A stretch of DNA of 15,240 nt from Holosporales bacterium. Lineage in GTDB: Bacteria > Pseudomonadota > Alphaproteobacteria > Paracaedibacterales > UBA11393. The stretch's first letter is position 1. Each line of letters starts with the position of its first letter. The notes beneath the pieces are model-generated. The model made no database searches. It was not told the DNA's origin and saw only the letters and a program-made list of their open reading frames with translations. The stretch is taken from contig DPKF01000074.1 of assembly GCA_003542655.1 (NCBI GenBank), positions 1 to 15,240 on the forward strand, read 5' to 3'. The translations under genes were made by a program, and so were the position numbers. Positions 1-7,020 of this stretch are shown piece by piece.

Positions 1-926
1 ATACGTTGTTCTGCGGATGCACCAGGTAATAATTGTTGTAAACGTAAATCTATACCAAGTTGGTTTAAAAAATCTCCCTGGGTGATTAGCGGATAGCATA
101 GTATAGAAAGGTCTGTTAAATTACGCAGTATATTAAAATTTACTTGATGCGATATGTCTACTTTACCAGGTGCATCAAATACATGGGTAAGTTTATGATC
201 TCGTAAGGCTTGCAGTGTATTTATTGTTCTATTTTTGGCGTCGTCTCCGTAATCAATAATCAGAACAGAACCGGGTGCGCTTTGTAAGCGCAGATTAATA
301 TTATCCATAATTGTTTTATAGGCTGGGCATACTTCATGAATAATAGTGTCGTCTGGGGTGCTAAAAGAAAGATTTCCGTGATCGTTGATAAAGACCATGC
401 GTTCTTTTGTTTGCTGGTCGTGGCCGGTGTATTGTTTAATGGGTAGTGCATCAAAAAATTCATTTGCCAGAATAAAAGTATAGCCACTACACTGTGGAAC
501 CGCCTCTAAAGATGTATACCACTGAATATTTTTATAATCTTTAAGTTTTTTTTGCTGTAATTCTTTTAAGTAGGGGCTTATTTCAACCAGATGGATGTGC
601 GTGCGTTCATATACGGCGTCGTATTGCTTGATGGTATTTAAAATATCGGCTGTTAATGTGCCACGCCCCGGCCCACATTCAATAATGTGTAAGTCATAGT
701 TAGACTCAATACTAGCCCATTGGTCAATGATAAAAATGGCAATAAGTTCGCCAAAAATTTGGGTGATCTCCGGGCTTGTGATGAAATCACCATCACGACC
801 AATGATGCCCTCTTTAAAGTAATAACCATCTTTCGGGTCATAGAGAGCCATATTTAAATATTGATCCACAGTAATGGGGCCGTTTTGTTTTATATGGTCA
901 AAAATACGTTTTTTTAAATCTGACAT
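1..926 (-). CDS. midA: MidA/NDUFAF7-type SAM-dependent methyltransferase, cut by the window edge
   Basis: The first 308 codons of a class I SAM-dependent methyltransferase of the MidA/NDUFAF7 family (COG1565, DUF185) are visible; the C-terminus lies beyond the left edge. Reading from ATG 926-924, family blocks appear in order: ALYDPKDGYY (residues 27-36), GRDGDFITSPEI (43-54), the SAM-binding loop ECGPGRGTL (83-91), VEISPYL (114-120) and ANEFFDALP (154-162). In mitochondria the homologue methylates an arginine of a complex I subunit (NDUFS2). The bacterial substrate is less certain, so a role in complex I maturation is inferred. The frame is open with no stop or frameshift, and at least about 40 residues should be missing given a usual length near 350. 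A weak GAG-type ribosome site precedes the start. The neighbouring operon ends 97 bases upstream on the same strand. The family call is firm; the symbol is by homology. Confidence 0.9.
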   Translation of the reverse strand, partial: MSDLKKRIFDHIKQNGPITVDQYLNMALYDPKDGYYFKEGIIGRDGDFITSPEITQIFGELIAIFIIDQWASIESNYDLHIIECGPGRGTLTADILNTIKQYDAVYERTHIHLVEISPYLKELQQKKLKDYKNIQWYTSLEAVPQCSGYTFILANEFFDALPIKQYTGHDQQTKERMVFINDHGNLSFSTPDDTIIHEVCPAYKTIMDNINLRLQSAPGSVLIIDYGDDAKNRTINTLQALRDHKLTHVFDAPGKVDISHQVNFNILRNLTDLSILCYPLITQGDFLNQLGIDLRLQQLLPGASAEQR

Positions 927-1023
927 ATTTTTGGCTCTCAAGATGACACTAATAATAGTCTAACTTGCAATCAACTATAAATAAAGCCGCTTGCTGAATA
1001 TATTTAGTGTAAAAAATGAGGTA

Positions 1024-2214
1024 TTATTGGGCTTCTTCCATAAAAATTTCTGTTTCTTGTGGTGAGTATTCTGCGTCTGACAATTCTTCATGGGGATGGT
1101 AAATATGTTCCTTTTTTGGTGTTGATCCAGCTGACTGAAATTCAGAACCGAGCGACCTGTCTTCTGTATGGTCTGAAGACGCCTTAGAATTATGGCGAGA
1201 GAGAAACGGCGAGCGTCCTGGGCTGGGTGAAAGTGCATTCACTTGTTCAACAGCCTTTTCGAAAAGTATATCATGAGCTTGCATCCATTGGTAAATTGCG
1301 CGATAATTTTCACCTTTTTGAAAACAGCTATTATTAGATAGTTCAGGAATGCGCATGCCTTTATCATTTCCAGTCATCCATTCTTGCATTGCTTTAGTAT
1401 TTTTAGACTCTGGATTTGACCATTTTTGAATTAAAGCAGCAGCAACCCAACAGCGATAAATATGCCGTTTTTCTGGAGTAATACTTAGGTTCTCACCCTT
1501 AGCGATAGAGAGAGTATATTCTTTATTTTCACGTTGCCAATCTATCAAAGGCGTTGTGCTCCCTTGTAAGCGATTAAGTGCTGTACGGATTTCTTTTGGA
1601 GGTTCTATGTTTTGAACGGATGGAATTTTCCCATGATCTGGCGTTTTTGGGAGGTCGCTAGGTTTGTGTGTTTCTGTTTGTGTACCGGTAGAGATGGGGC
1701 TTGTTGAAAGCTTTGGTTTACTGATTGCAAGAAAGCCTGCTGGCTTTTCTAAATACATGTCGCGTTCTAATGTAAGGCGTGCAATCGTTTCTGCGTCTTC
1801 TAATGCATTACGTTGTAACGCCTTTAATTTATCTATAAGAATTTTAAACAGCCCTTCATAGCGCAGACGTAGGGTGTCAAACTGTTTAATGTAAGATTGT
1901 TTTTCTGCATTTTGTCGTGCATGTTGTTCTGTTTGTTCAAGGGTAATTTGAAGTGTTGTTTGTAATTGATTCTGCATGGAATCTGCTGATGAATCTGCCG
2001 ATTCTATTGTATCTGCTAAATTGTCCTTTAGGCGTGATTCTTCTGACCTTGCTCTCGTCAATTGACGTTCTGCATCGGTAATAGATTGTTGTAGACCATC
2101 AATGTTTGCTTGTCGTTGTGCTGCTTTATTTTTTAAAATTGCCATGCGTTCAGAAGGGGTAGAGGCAAATATACCCGTATGCATTGTTATGCATAGCATC
2201 AAAATTTTTCTCAT
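1024..2214 (-). CDS. Exported coiled-coil protein of unknown function, 396 aa (operon gene 3)
   Basis: I do not recognise this protein. Residues 1-18 form a signal peptide with probable cleavage after GIFA, so the product should leave the cytoplasm. About residues 22-150 are a charged, Gln/Glu/Arg-rich heptad region predicted to be coiled coil. A Ser/Thr/Pro-rich linker follows (about 165-205), then a compact Trp-containing segment with two cysteines that could pair (RCWVAAA and NNSCFQ). The Ser-rich acidic tail contains EHIYHP (369-374) and AEYSP (382-386). The start at 2214 follows GAGGG about nine bases upstream. It is the last gene of a three-gene run, 38 bases behind gene 2. Residues 24-40 resemble residues 46-62 of gene 2 (shared MA/LA, basic residues, A..RQ), suggesting distant paralogy. 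A secreted effector or periplasmic structural protein are both possible; nothing here decides between them. Confidence 0.75.
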   Translation of the reverse strand: MRKILMLCITMHTGIFASTPSERMAILKNKAAQRQANIDGLQQSITDAERQLTRARSEESRLKDNLADTIESADSSADSMQNQLQTTLQITLEQTEQHARQNAEKQSYIKQFDTLRLRYEGLFKILIDKLKALQRNALEDAETIARLTLERDMYLEKPAGFLAISKPKLSTSPISTGTQTETHKPSDLPKTPDHGKIPSVQNIEPPKEIRTALNRLQGSTTPLIDWQRENKEYTLSIAKGENLSITPEKRHIYRCWVAAALIQKWSNPESKNTKAMQEWMTGNDKGMRIPELSNNSCFQKGENYRAIYQWMQAHDILFEKAVEQVNALSPSPGRSPFLSRHNSKASSDHTEDRSLGSEFQSAGSTPKKEHIYHPHEELSDAEYSPQETEIFMEEAQ

Positions 2215-2252
2215 GATATATTTCCCTCTTGTAACGATTATACTGTACTGAA

Positions 2253-2864
2253 TTACTCAGCAGTTGGATCTAACAGATGGTTGATTGTATCAACAGCATC
2301 CATCAAAGAACGAATTTGTCCTGTGATACTTGCATGAACAGCGCTTAGGTCTCTAAGTTCACGTTGTCTTGCTTCAATATCACTATCTCCTGCTCTTATG
2401 GCCGTTTCTAATGCTCTAGTTTTATCCTCTATAGTTTGATCTAAGGTAGCAGTTATGCGTTGTGCCTCTGTTGCCAAACGTTCTGTGTCATTTTTAATAG
2501 TGGTTAATACACCCGCATGTCTTGCTATCGCTGTTTCGCCCTGGCCAGCAAGGGTCGCTAAAGGATCCATTTTGCTGTCGATAGCGGTTAAACCCTCTTC
2601 TAAGTTTGCAGTATGACGAGCAATATTTTGACGCGTATTCGCTACAGTGGCTGCATGCCCTCTGATATTGGCTGTTTTTTGCTCTACTTCAGTCTGTCTA
2701 TTTTGCGCCCGCGCCCGTATTGCGGCCAAATGTGCTGCTCTTGTTTGTGGAGCGGGGGCCGCCGCCGCGACTACTGGTTGAGCATTATCATCGCTAGCAT
2801 AAGTTTCCGCAAATGTTGTCATACAGGTGGTTAGCAATAATGCTGTTAAAAGTTGTTTTTTCAT
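2253..2864 (-). CDS. Exported helical coiled-coil protein of unknown function, 203 aa (operon gene 2)
   Basis: This is not a family I can name. A clear signal peptide (MKKQLLTALLLTTCMTTFA, cleavage probably after residue 19) precedes a short Ala/Pro-rich stretch (residues 29-40). From residue 41 to near the end the protein is almost entirely helix-forming, with heptad-like spacing of Ala, Ile, Leu and charged residues. Within it, RGHAATV and ARHTANL (about 68-90) and ARHAGVL (about 117) look like degenerate repeats. It has no cysteine in the mature part, no membrane segment after the signal, and no catalytic motif that I can see. The start is supported by AAGGA seven bases upstream of ATG 2864. 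Only 16 bases separate it from the preceding gene and 38 from the next, so co-transcription is likely. The mature N-terminus resembles that of gene 3. A role as a periplasmic or secreted helical filament or rod is speculation. Confidence 0.75.
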   Translation of the reverse strand: MKKQLLTALLLTTCMTTFAETYASDDNAQPVVAAAAPAPQTRAAHLAAIRARAQNRQTEVEQKTANIRGHAATVANTRQNIARHTANLEEGLTAIDSKMDPLATLAGQGETAIARHAGVLTTIKNDTERLATEAQRITATLDQTIEDKTRALETAIRAGDSDIEARQRELRDLSAVHASITGQIRSLMDAVDTINHLLDPTAE

Positions 2865-2880
2865 GGTTTATTCCTTTATG

Positions 2881-3681
2881 TTAAGGGGTTAAAGTTTGGT
2901 GAACTATTCCTATTTGCTGCTGTAGTACAGCTAAAGAATGTGTTGTGGCAGTAATTATGGCTTGGGCATCTTGTACCTGTTGCCGTAGTCCAGCAATTTC
3001 TTGAGTTCCAGCTTGTTCAGCTTCAGCTAGTAATCGGGTAGATTCTGCTTGTGCGGCTTCAATATCTGCTATCATGCCGCGGGCTGAAGCATTACCTTGT
3101 ATTAACGAGCTTAATCGATTAAGCTCTGCAAGATGGGCTTGTAATTGCACAGCATGTGTTTGAAATGTATTCTCAGTTCGATTTATATATTCCATATAGG
3201 TACGTATAATACGCTCTAAATCTTCTGCAATAAATCTTTCTAGCGCTGCAACCTCTGTTTTTAAACGGCGATTAAGATCACGTAGCATTTGAATTGCAAT
3301 ACGTAAAGAGGTTATTTCGGCATCTCTATTTCTTACTTGTTGCGCATCATATCGTGAGAGGGATTCCATCACCAGGTCATATTGTTTTTGTGCACAATTG
3401 CCGCCAGCATCTGGCCAGGTTCTTAAGATTTCTATATTTGGGTCTAAGTTGCTTGTGGATGATCCTTTGCAGTATTTACTTAAAGTGCCGTTAAATTTTC
3501 CTGTAGTTGGCATGTTTTGTGGATTCTGATGAAGAATGACACGAATATAGCGTTCTATATTGTGTATTGCGTTGGGATGGATATCGCCAGCCCAAGCGCT
3601 GACTTTAGTAGCGTCATACGCCATATTTGCCGCAATAGCATTGTAGGAAAAACATAGAAAGAATAAAATTTTATAGTTCAT
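2881..3681 (-). CDS. Exported coiled-coil protein of unknown function, 266 aa (operon gene 1)
   Basis: I do not recognise this protein. MNYKILFFLCFSYNAIAANM is a typical signal peptide with cleavage likely after AIA. Residues about 20-110 form a mixed globular segment with WAGDIHPNAIHNIERYIRVI, an Asn/Gly-rich stretch and two cysteines (SKYCKG and GGNCAQ) that could form a disulfide in the periplasm or outside the cell. From about residue 118 to the C-terminus it is a long Glu/Gln/Ala/Arg/Leu-rich helical region (for example NRRLKTEVAALERFIAEDLE), strongly coiled-coil in character. It is the first gene of the minus-strand run and starts 71 bases from the divergent outer-membrane barrel gene, so its promoter must lie in that short gap. 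The ribosome site before ATG 3681 is weak (AGAG). The layout of globular N-part plus coiled-coil tail differs from that of genes 2 and 3. Confidence 0.75.
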   Translation of the reverse strand: MNYKILFFLCFSYNAIAANMAYDATKVSAWAGDIHPNAIHNIERYIRVILHQNPQNMPTTGKFNGTLSKYCKGSSTSNLDPNIEILRTWPDAGGNCAQKQYDLVMESLSRYDAQQVRNRDAEITSLRIAIQMLRDLNRRLKTEVAALERFIAEDLERIIRTYMEYINRTENTFQTHAVQLQAHLAELNRLSSLIQGNASARGMIADIEAAQAESTRLLAEAEQAGTQEIAGLRQQVQDAQAIITATTHSLAVLQQQIGIVHQTLTP

Positions 3682-3689
3682 TAAATCTC

Positions 3690-3731
3690 TTGTGAATATA
3701 AAAAAACTATCCTAACATCAATATATGATGT
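3690..3731. promoter_or_regulatory. Divergent promoter region with a 17-base palindrome
   Basis: The 71-base gap between two divergent genes must carry both promoters. Plus strand: TTGTGA (3690-3695), 17 bases, TAACAT (3713-3718), which would give a leader of about 28 bases before the GTG at 3753. Minus strand: TTGATG (complement of 3716-3721), 15 bases, TATATT (complement of 3695-3700). The perfect inverted repeat ACATCA-ATATA-TGATGT (3715-3731) overlaps the proposed plus-strand -10 box and the minus-strand -35 box, as an operator would. All boxes were matched by eye in AT-rich DNA, where such matches are common. Confidence 0.3.
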
Positions 3732-3752
3732 AAAAGTTAATATGGAGTTAAC

Positions 3753-4454
3753 GTGATACCAAAAATATTATTATTGTGTGTGCCGGCAATTGCTTTGGCT
3801 GATTGCCCCAAAGATGGCAGCGCAAATAAAAAGGTACAGGGTCACAAATTTGTATTTGGATTTGGTGCTGGTGGTATGCAACAAAACGATAGCCTGAAAG
3901 CACGTGATGATCAGTTTGCTTTCACAAAAGTGCAACAACCTTATGCCGTGAACACTGCTTTGGGGTCTATGCATATAGGTGTTCGAACTTATCAAGGCAT
4001 GGCTTATCTTGGGGCCTATATGTATGGTGTTTTGACTCCCCTTAATAAAGAAGTTTACCGTAATGCAACAGACGGCGATACATTGGATTATATTTCTGTT
4101 AAAACAACTGGCGCTGTTGGTATTATGGGGCAAGCTGGCCTTCATTTTGACGGTATTACACCGTATGCTATTCTTGGCATCCAATATGGGCCACGTTCCA
4201 TTACCTATGTTGCCGAAGATCCGGCGGGGCCTGTAAGACAGACTTTTACAAATAAGCAACCCGTCTTTGTTTTTGGTTTAGGGATTATGGGACATGCTAG
4301 TGATGGCGTAACCATTGGATTAGAAGTATACAGAAAAGTGAGTTATGACTTTAATGTGAAATTACCAGATTCTGCAGCAAACTTGGGCGGTGATTATTTA
4401 ACTGTAAAAACGGCGCGTTGGGCTGTTCAAGGCGTTGTGAGTTTTGAATTTTAA
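3753..4454 (+). CDS. Outer-membrane beta-barrel protein, 233 aa
   Basis: This is a small outer-membrane protein of the eight-strand barrel type (OmpA-like/opacity-like architecture). Residues 1-16 are a signal peptide (MIPKILLLCVPAIALA, then DC). The mature chain is a series of amphipathic, Gly/Tyr/Phe-rich strands: FVFGFGAGG near the N-terminus, then MAYLGAYMYGVL, VGIMGQAGLHF, YAILGIQYG and VFVFGLGIMG. It ends ARWAVQGVVSFEF, and the terminal Phe is the usual signal for the BAM assembly machine. Loops such as PLNKEVYRNATDGDTLDY are likely surface exposed. The start is GTG, chosen because ATGGAG lies seven to twelve bases upstream and no in-frame ATG precedes it. It is transcribed divergently from the exported coiled-coil operon, and its stop overlaps the stop of the convergent TonB-like gene at 4451-4454. 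A structural or adhesin-like role is inferred; no ligand can be named. Confidence 0.75.
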   Translation: MIPKILLLCVPAIALADCPKDGSANKKVQGHKFVFGFGAGGMQQNDSLKARDDQFAFTKVQQPYAVNTALGSMHIGVRTYQGMAYLGAYMYGVLTPLNKEVYRNATDGDTLDYISVKTTGAVGIMGQAGLHFDGITPYAILGIQYGPRSITYVAEDPAGPVRQTFTNKQPVFVFGLGIMGHASDGVTIGLEVYRKVSYDFNVKLPDSAANLGGDYLTVKTARWAVQGVVSFEF

Positions 4455-4984
4455 ACATCCAATTTAAACTGAATGGGCACATTTATTTGCATATTTGTTA
4501 AATTTTGACTTGATGTAAATTTCCATTTAGACAGTTTTTTTATAACCTCCGCCTTTAAAAGGGTAGGGGGTTCATTATTTGTCTGGAATATAATCTGTGT
4601 TACATGCCCACTTTTATCTAAGATAAGGGATACACTAAAATTTCCCTCTATATTCTGCTGTTGTGCAGCCGCTGGATAGGTTGGCATTTCGTTATAGACA
4701 CTGGGTTTTAAATCATGGGGTATATCATTTGTTAATGATGCACTTTTCATTGCTGAAGATTTTTTTTTCGGCAATTGGTGTTTTGTCTTATTCTGATTTC
4801 CGTCTTTAACAACAATTGGTTTTTCTTGTGGTTCTTGCCATTTAAAGTCAACCAATGGAAAATCTACTTTTTTGTGATTGTTGCCCGGTGTTGTTGAATT
4901 TAGCGTGTAAATGGTCATTGCAATCACCGTATGTGCCGATATAGATAGCAGCATGCCAAACAATACTGGATATTGTCGCATCAT
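4451..4984 (-). CDS. TonB-family energy transducer-like protein
   Basis: A TonB-type protein that should span the periplasm. Taking ATG 4984 gives 177 residues: a short MMRQYPV N-terminus, one membrane anchor (about residues 6-26, LFGMLLSISAHTVIAMTIYTL), a Lys/Pro/Gln-rich linker (about 38-75), and a C-terminal TonB fold beginning MPTYPAAAQQQNIEG. That fold continues with FSVSLILDKSGHVTQI and ends with KWKF and a strand-forming tail. The YP..A....IEG..V...D.SG.V pattern is diagnostic of the TonB C-terminal domain. The frame stays open to ATG 5101 (216 codons) with another ATG at 5008. I prefer 4984 because GGAAGA sits about eight bases upstream and the anchor then lies at the N-terminus. No exbB or exbD and no TonB-dependent receptor is in the window, so the partner complex is unknown; a TolA-like role is an alternative. 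Confidence 0.75.
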   Translation of the reverse strand: MMRQYPVLFGMLLSISAHTVIAMTIYTLNSTTPGNNHKKVDFPLVDFKWQEPQEKPIVVKDGNQNKTKHQLPKKKSSAMKSASLTNDIPHDLKPSVYNEMPTYPAAAQQQNIEGNFSVSLILDKSGHVTQIIFQTNNEPPTLLKAEVIKKLSKWKFTSSQNLTNMQINVPIQFKLDV

Positions 4985-5057
4985 TGTTGAGTTCTTCCAT
5001 TTGTACATATGATGGCAAGTTTCCCGTAAAATAAATAAAAAACTACACTGACTGTTC

Positions 5058-5087
5058 TTAACCTGAGGTGCCAATGTATGGTATAAA
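5058..5087 (+). promoter_or_regulatory. Possible promoter for ftsH-gltX
   Basis: TTAACC (5058-5063) and TATAAA (5082-5087), 18 bases apart, lie about 70 bases before the ftsH start in the gap between the divergent tonB-like and ftsH genes. Each matches four or five of six sigma-70 consensus positions. No heat-shock sigma-32 type promoter was obvious, although ftsH is often under one. Confidence 0.22.
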
Positions 5088-5155
5088 TTTAAAGAATACA
5101 ATAAATAATAATAGATACTGTACTTCTATTTAAAATATCAGGAAAGGGTTACATT

Positions 5156-7012
5156 GTGAACCAAAATCATCGAAATGCCCTTATTTGGATAGGTGGCTTC
5201 TTAGCTTTATTTGTTCTTGTGAAAATGATGAATGTTGCACCAACAGAGCCTGCAGCAAAGTCTGTGGCTTATTCTGATTTTTTAAAAGACGTGCGTGATG
5301 GCAGTATTGATAAGGTTAATGCCCAAGGCGCCGAGATTGTGTATGTGTTGAAAAATGGGCAGTCACAAACAACAACAGGGCCGTTAACAGAAAAGCTTAT
5401 TACTGAAATTTCTGAAAAAGATGCAACATTAAAATTTAAATTACAAGAAGATTCTGGTTCATCTATATGGGCTATTCTTTTGTCGTGGTTGCCTCTTATT
5501 CTTTTGTCTCTCCCGTTCTTTTTTATGTGGCGCAATATGCAAAAAGGTGGCGGTGGCGGCGCTATGGGTTTTGGAAAATCTAAAGCACGGTTGCTTGAAA
5601 AAGGAAAGAAAGTTTTATTTGAAGAGGTTGCTGGCATAGAAGAAGCAAAAGCTGATCTTCAAGAAATTATAGATTTTTTAAAAGAACCGCAAAAGTTTCA
5701 GCGTTTGGGGGCCCGCATTCCACGTGGTGTTTTATTAGTGGGGCCTCCAGGAACAGGTAAAACATTATTAGCGCGCGCCATTGCAGGGGAAGCCGATGTG
5801 CCTTTCTTTTCAATTTCTGGATCCGACTTTGTGGAGATGTTTGTTGGTGTGGGGGCCAGTCGTGTGCGCGACATGTTTGAACAAGCAAAAAAAAGTGCAC
5901 CATGCATTATTTTTATTGATGAAATTGACGCTGTCGGTCGCCATCGTGGATCTGGTATGGGCGGTGGCAACGATGAGCGCGAGCAAACATTAAATCAGTT
6001 GCTTGTTGAAATGGATGGCTTTGAAGAAAATCAAGGCGTCATTATTGTGGCCGCAACAAACAGACCGGATGTTTTAGATAAGGCATTACTGCGCCCAGGT
6101 CGGTTTGACCGTCAAGTAACAGTGCCAAACCCAGACATTTTAGGTCGTGAACAAATTTTAAAAGTGCATATGAAAAAAACACCGATGCATAAAGATGTTG
6201 ATGTTAACGTGATTGCACGTGGTACACCAGGTTTTTCTGGTGCAGAGCTTGCTAACCTTGTGAACGAGGCTGCCCTTTTGGCAGCGCGCACAGGTAAACT
6301 TTCTGTGGGTATGAAAGAATTAGAGCATGCTAAAGATAAAGTCATGATGGGTGCAGAGCGTAAAACGATGGCGATGACTGATAAAGAAAAAAAATTAACG
6401 GCTTTTCATGAGGGCGGGCATGCTTTGGTTGGAACGCTGTTGGAAGATACGGACCCTATTCATAAAGCAACAATTATTCCCCGTGGTCAGGCGCTTGGTA
6501 TGGTTATGCAACTGCCTGAAAACGATCGTGTGTCAATGACACGTGCACAATTACTTGCATCCATTAAGGTTGCAATGGGGGGCCGTATTGCTGAAGAACT
6601 GATATTCGGTCATGATAAAGTGACAACAGGCGCTAGTTCAGATATTCAAGCAGCAACGCGCATTGCACGTTATATGATTCGCGAGGGTGGTCTTAATGGC
6701 GATTTAGGTTTTCAAAACTTTAAAAATGAAGACGAGGGGTATATTTCATCTAAACCTTATTCTGAAGCAACATCTGAAAAGATAGATCAGGAAATAGCTA
6801 AAGTGTTAGAGACATGTTACGCTGATACAAAAAAAATGCTGACGGATAATCTGGATAAATTGCATATATTGGGGAATGCTTTGCTTGAATTTGAAACACT
6901 TACAGGTGATGAGATTAAGCAATTGTTAGACGGTAAAGAGTTGTCAAAACCAAATTATTCTAAAGAATTATATAAACCCAATAGTTTTATTCCAACAACA
7001 GACGATAAATAG
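5156..7012 (+). CDS. ftsH: ATP-dependent zinc metalloprotease FtsH
   Basis: This is the membrane-anchored AAA+ protease that pulls out and degrades misfolded membrane proteins and short-lived regulators. Two membrane segments (about residues 8-26 and 104-124) flank a periplasmic domain, followed by a Gly-rich linker. The AAA module has Walker A GPPGTGKT (196-203), Walker B IIFIDEID with D255/E256, and the second region of homology NRPDVLDKALLRPGRFDR. The protease site is HEGGH (418-422), and the third zinc ligand is probably D496 in TTGASSDIQAA. The usual FtsH motif is HEAGH, so position 420 is Gly instead of Ala; the zinc ligands and catalytic Glu are kept. Length 618 is slightly short compared with about 644 in E. 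coli, mostly in the tail. The start is GTG with AGGAAAGG about seven bases upstream. gltX begins eight bases after the stop, implying co-transcription. Confidence 0.97.
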   Translation: MNQNHRNALIWIGGFLALFVLVKMMNVAPTEPAAKSVAYSDFLKDVRDGSIDKVNAQGAEIVYVLKNGQSQTTTGPLTEKLITEISEKDATLKFKLQEDSGSSIWAILLSWLPLILLSLPFFFMWRNMQKGGGGGAMGFGKSKARLLEKGKKVLFEEVAGIEEAKADLQEIIDFLKEPQKFQRLGARIPRGVLLVGPPGTGKTLLARAIAGEADVPFFSISGSDFVEMFVGVGASRVRDMFEQAKKSAPCIIFIDEIDAVGRHRGSGMGGGNDEREQTLNQLLVEMDGFEENQGVIIVAATNRPDVLDKALLRPGRFDRQVTVPNPDILGREQILKVHMKKTPMHKDVDVNVIARGTPGFSGAELANLVNEAALLAARTGKLSVGMKELEHAKDKVMMGAERKTMAMTDKEKKLTAFHEGGHALVGTLLEDTDPIHKATIIPRGQALGMVMQLPENDRVSMTRAQLLASIKVAMGGRIAEELIFGHDKVTTGASSDIQAATRIARYMIREGGLNGDLGFQNFKNEDEGYISSKPYSEATSEKIDQEIAKVLETCYADTKKMLTDNLDKLHILGNALLEFETLTGDEIKQLLDGKELSKPNYSKELYKPNSFIPTTDDK

Positions 7013-7020
7013 GAAAAATT

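Noticed and set aside
260..841. Short minus-strand open frames at 260-487 and 653-841
   Set aside because: They lie in other frames of the midA gene, which reads continuously from 926 to the window edge with clear family motifs.
975..1238. Minus-strand open frame of 87 codons overlapping the end of the 396-aa exported protein gene
   Set aside because: It is an out-of-frame shadow of a longer gene with a signal peptide and a good ribosome site, and it has no recognisable features.
3771..4259. Minus-strand open frame of 162 codons antisense to the barrel gene
   Set aside because: Cys/His/Ile-rich low-plausibility protein without motifs. The plus-strand frame has a signal peptide, barrel strands and a terminal Phe.
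4985..5101. Upstream extension of the TonB-like gene to ATG 5101 (or 5008)
   Set aside because: The extension would bury the membrane anchor behind a Cys/His-rich stretch, and ATG 4984 has the best-placed ribosome site. Not excluded experimentally.
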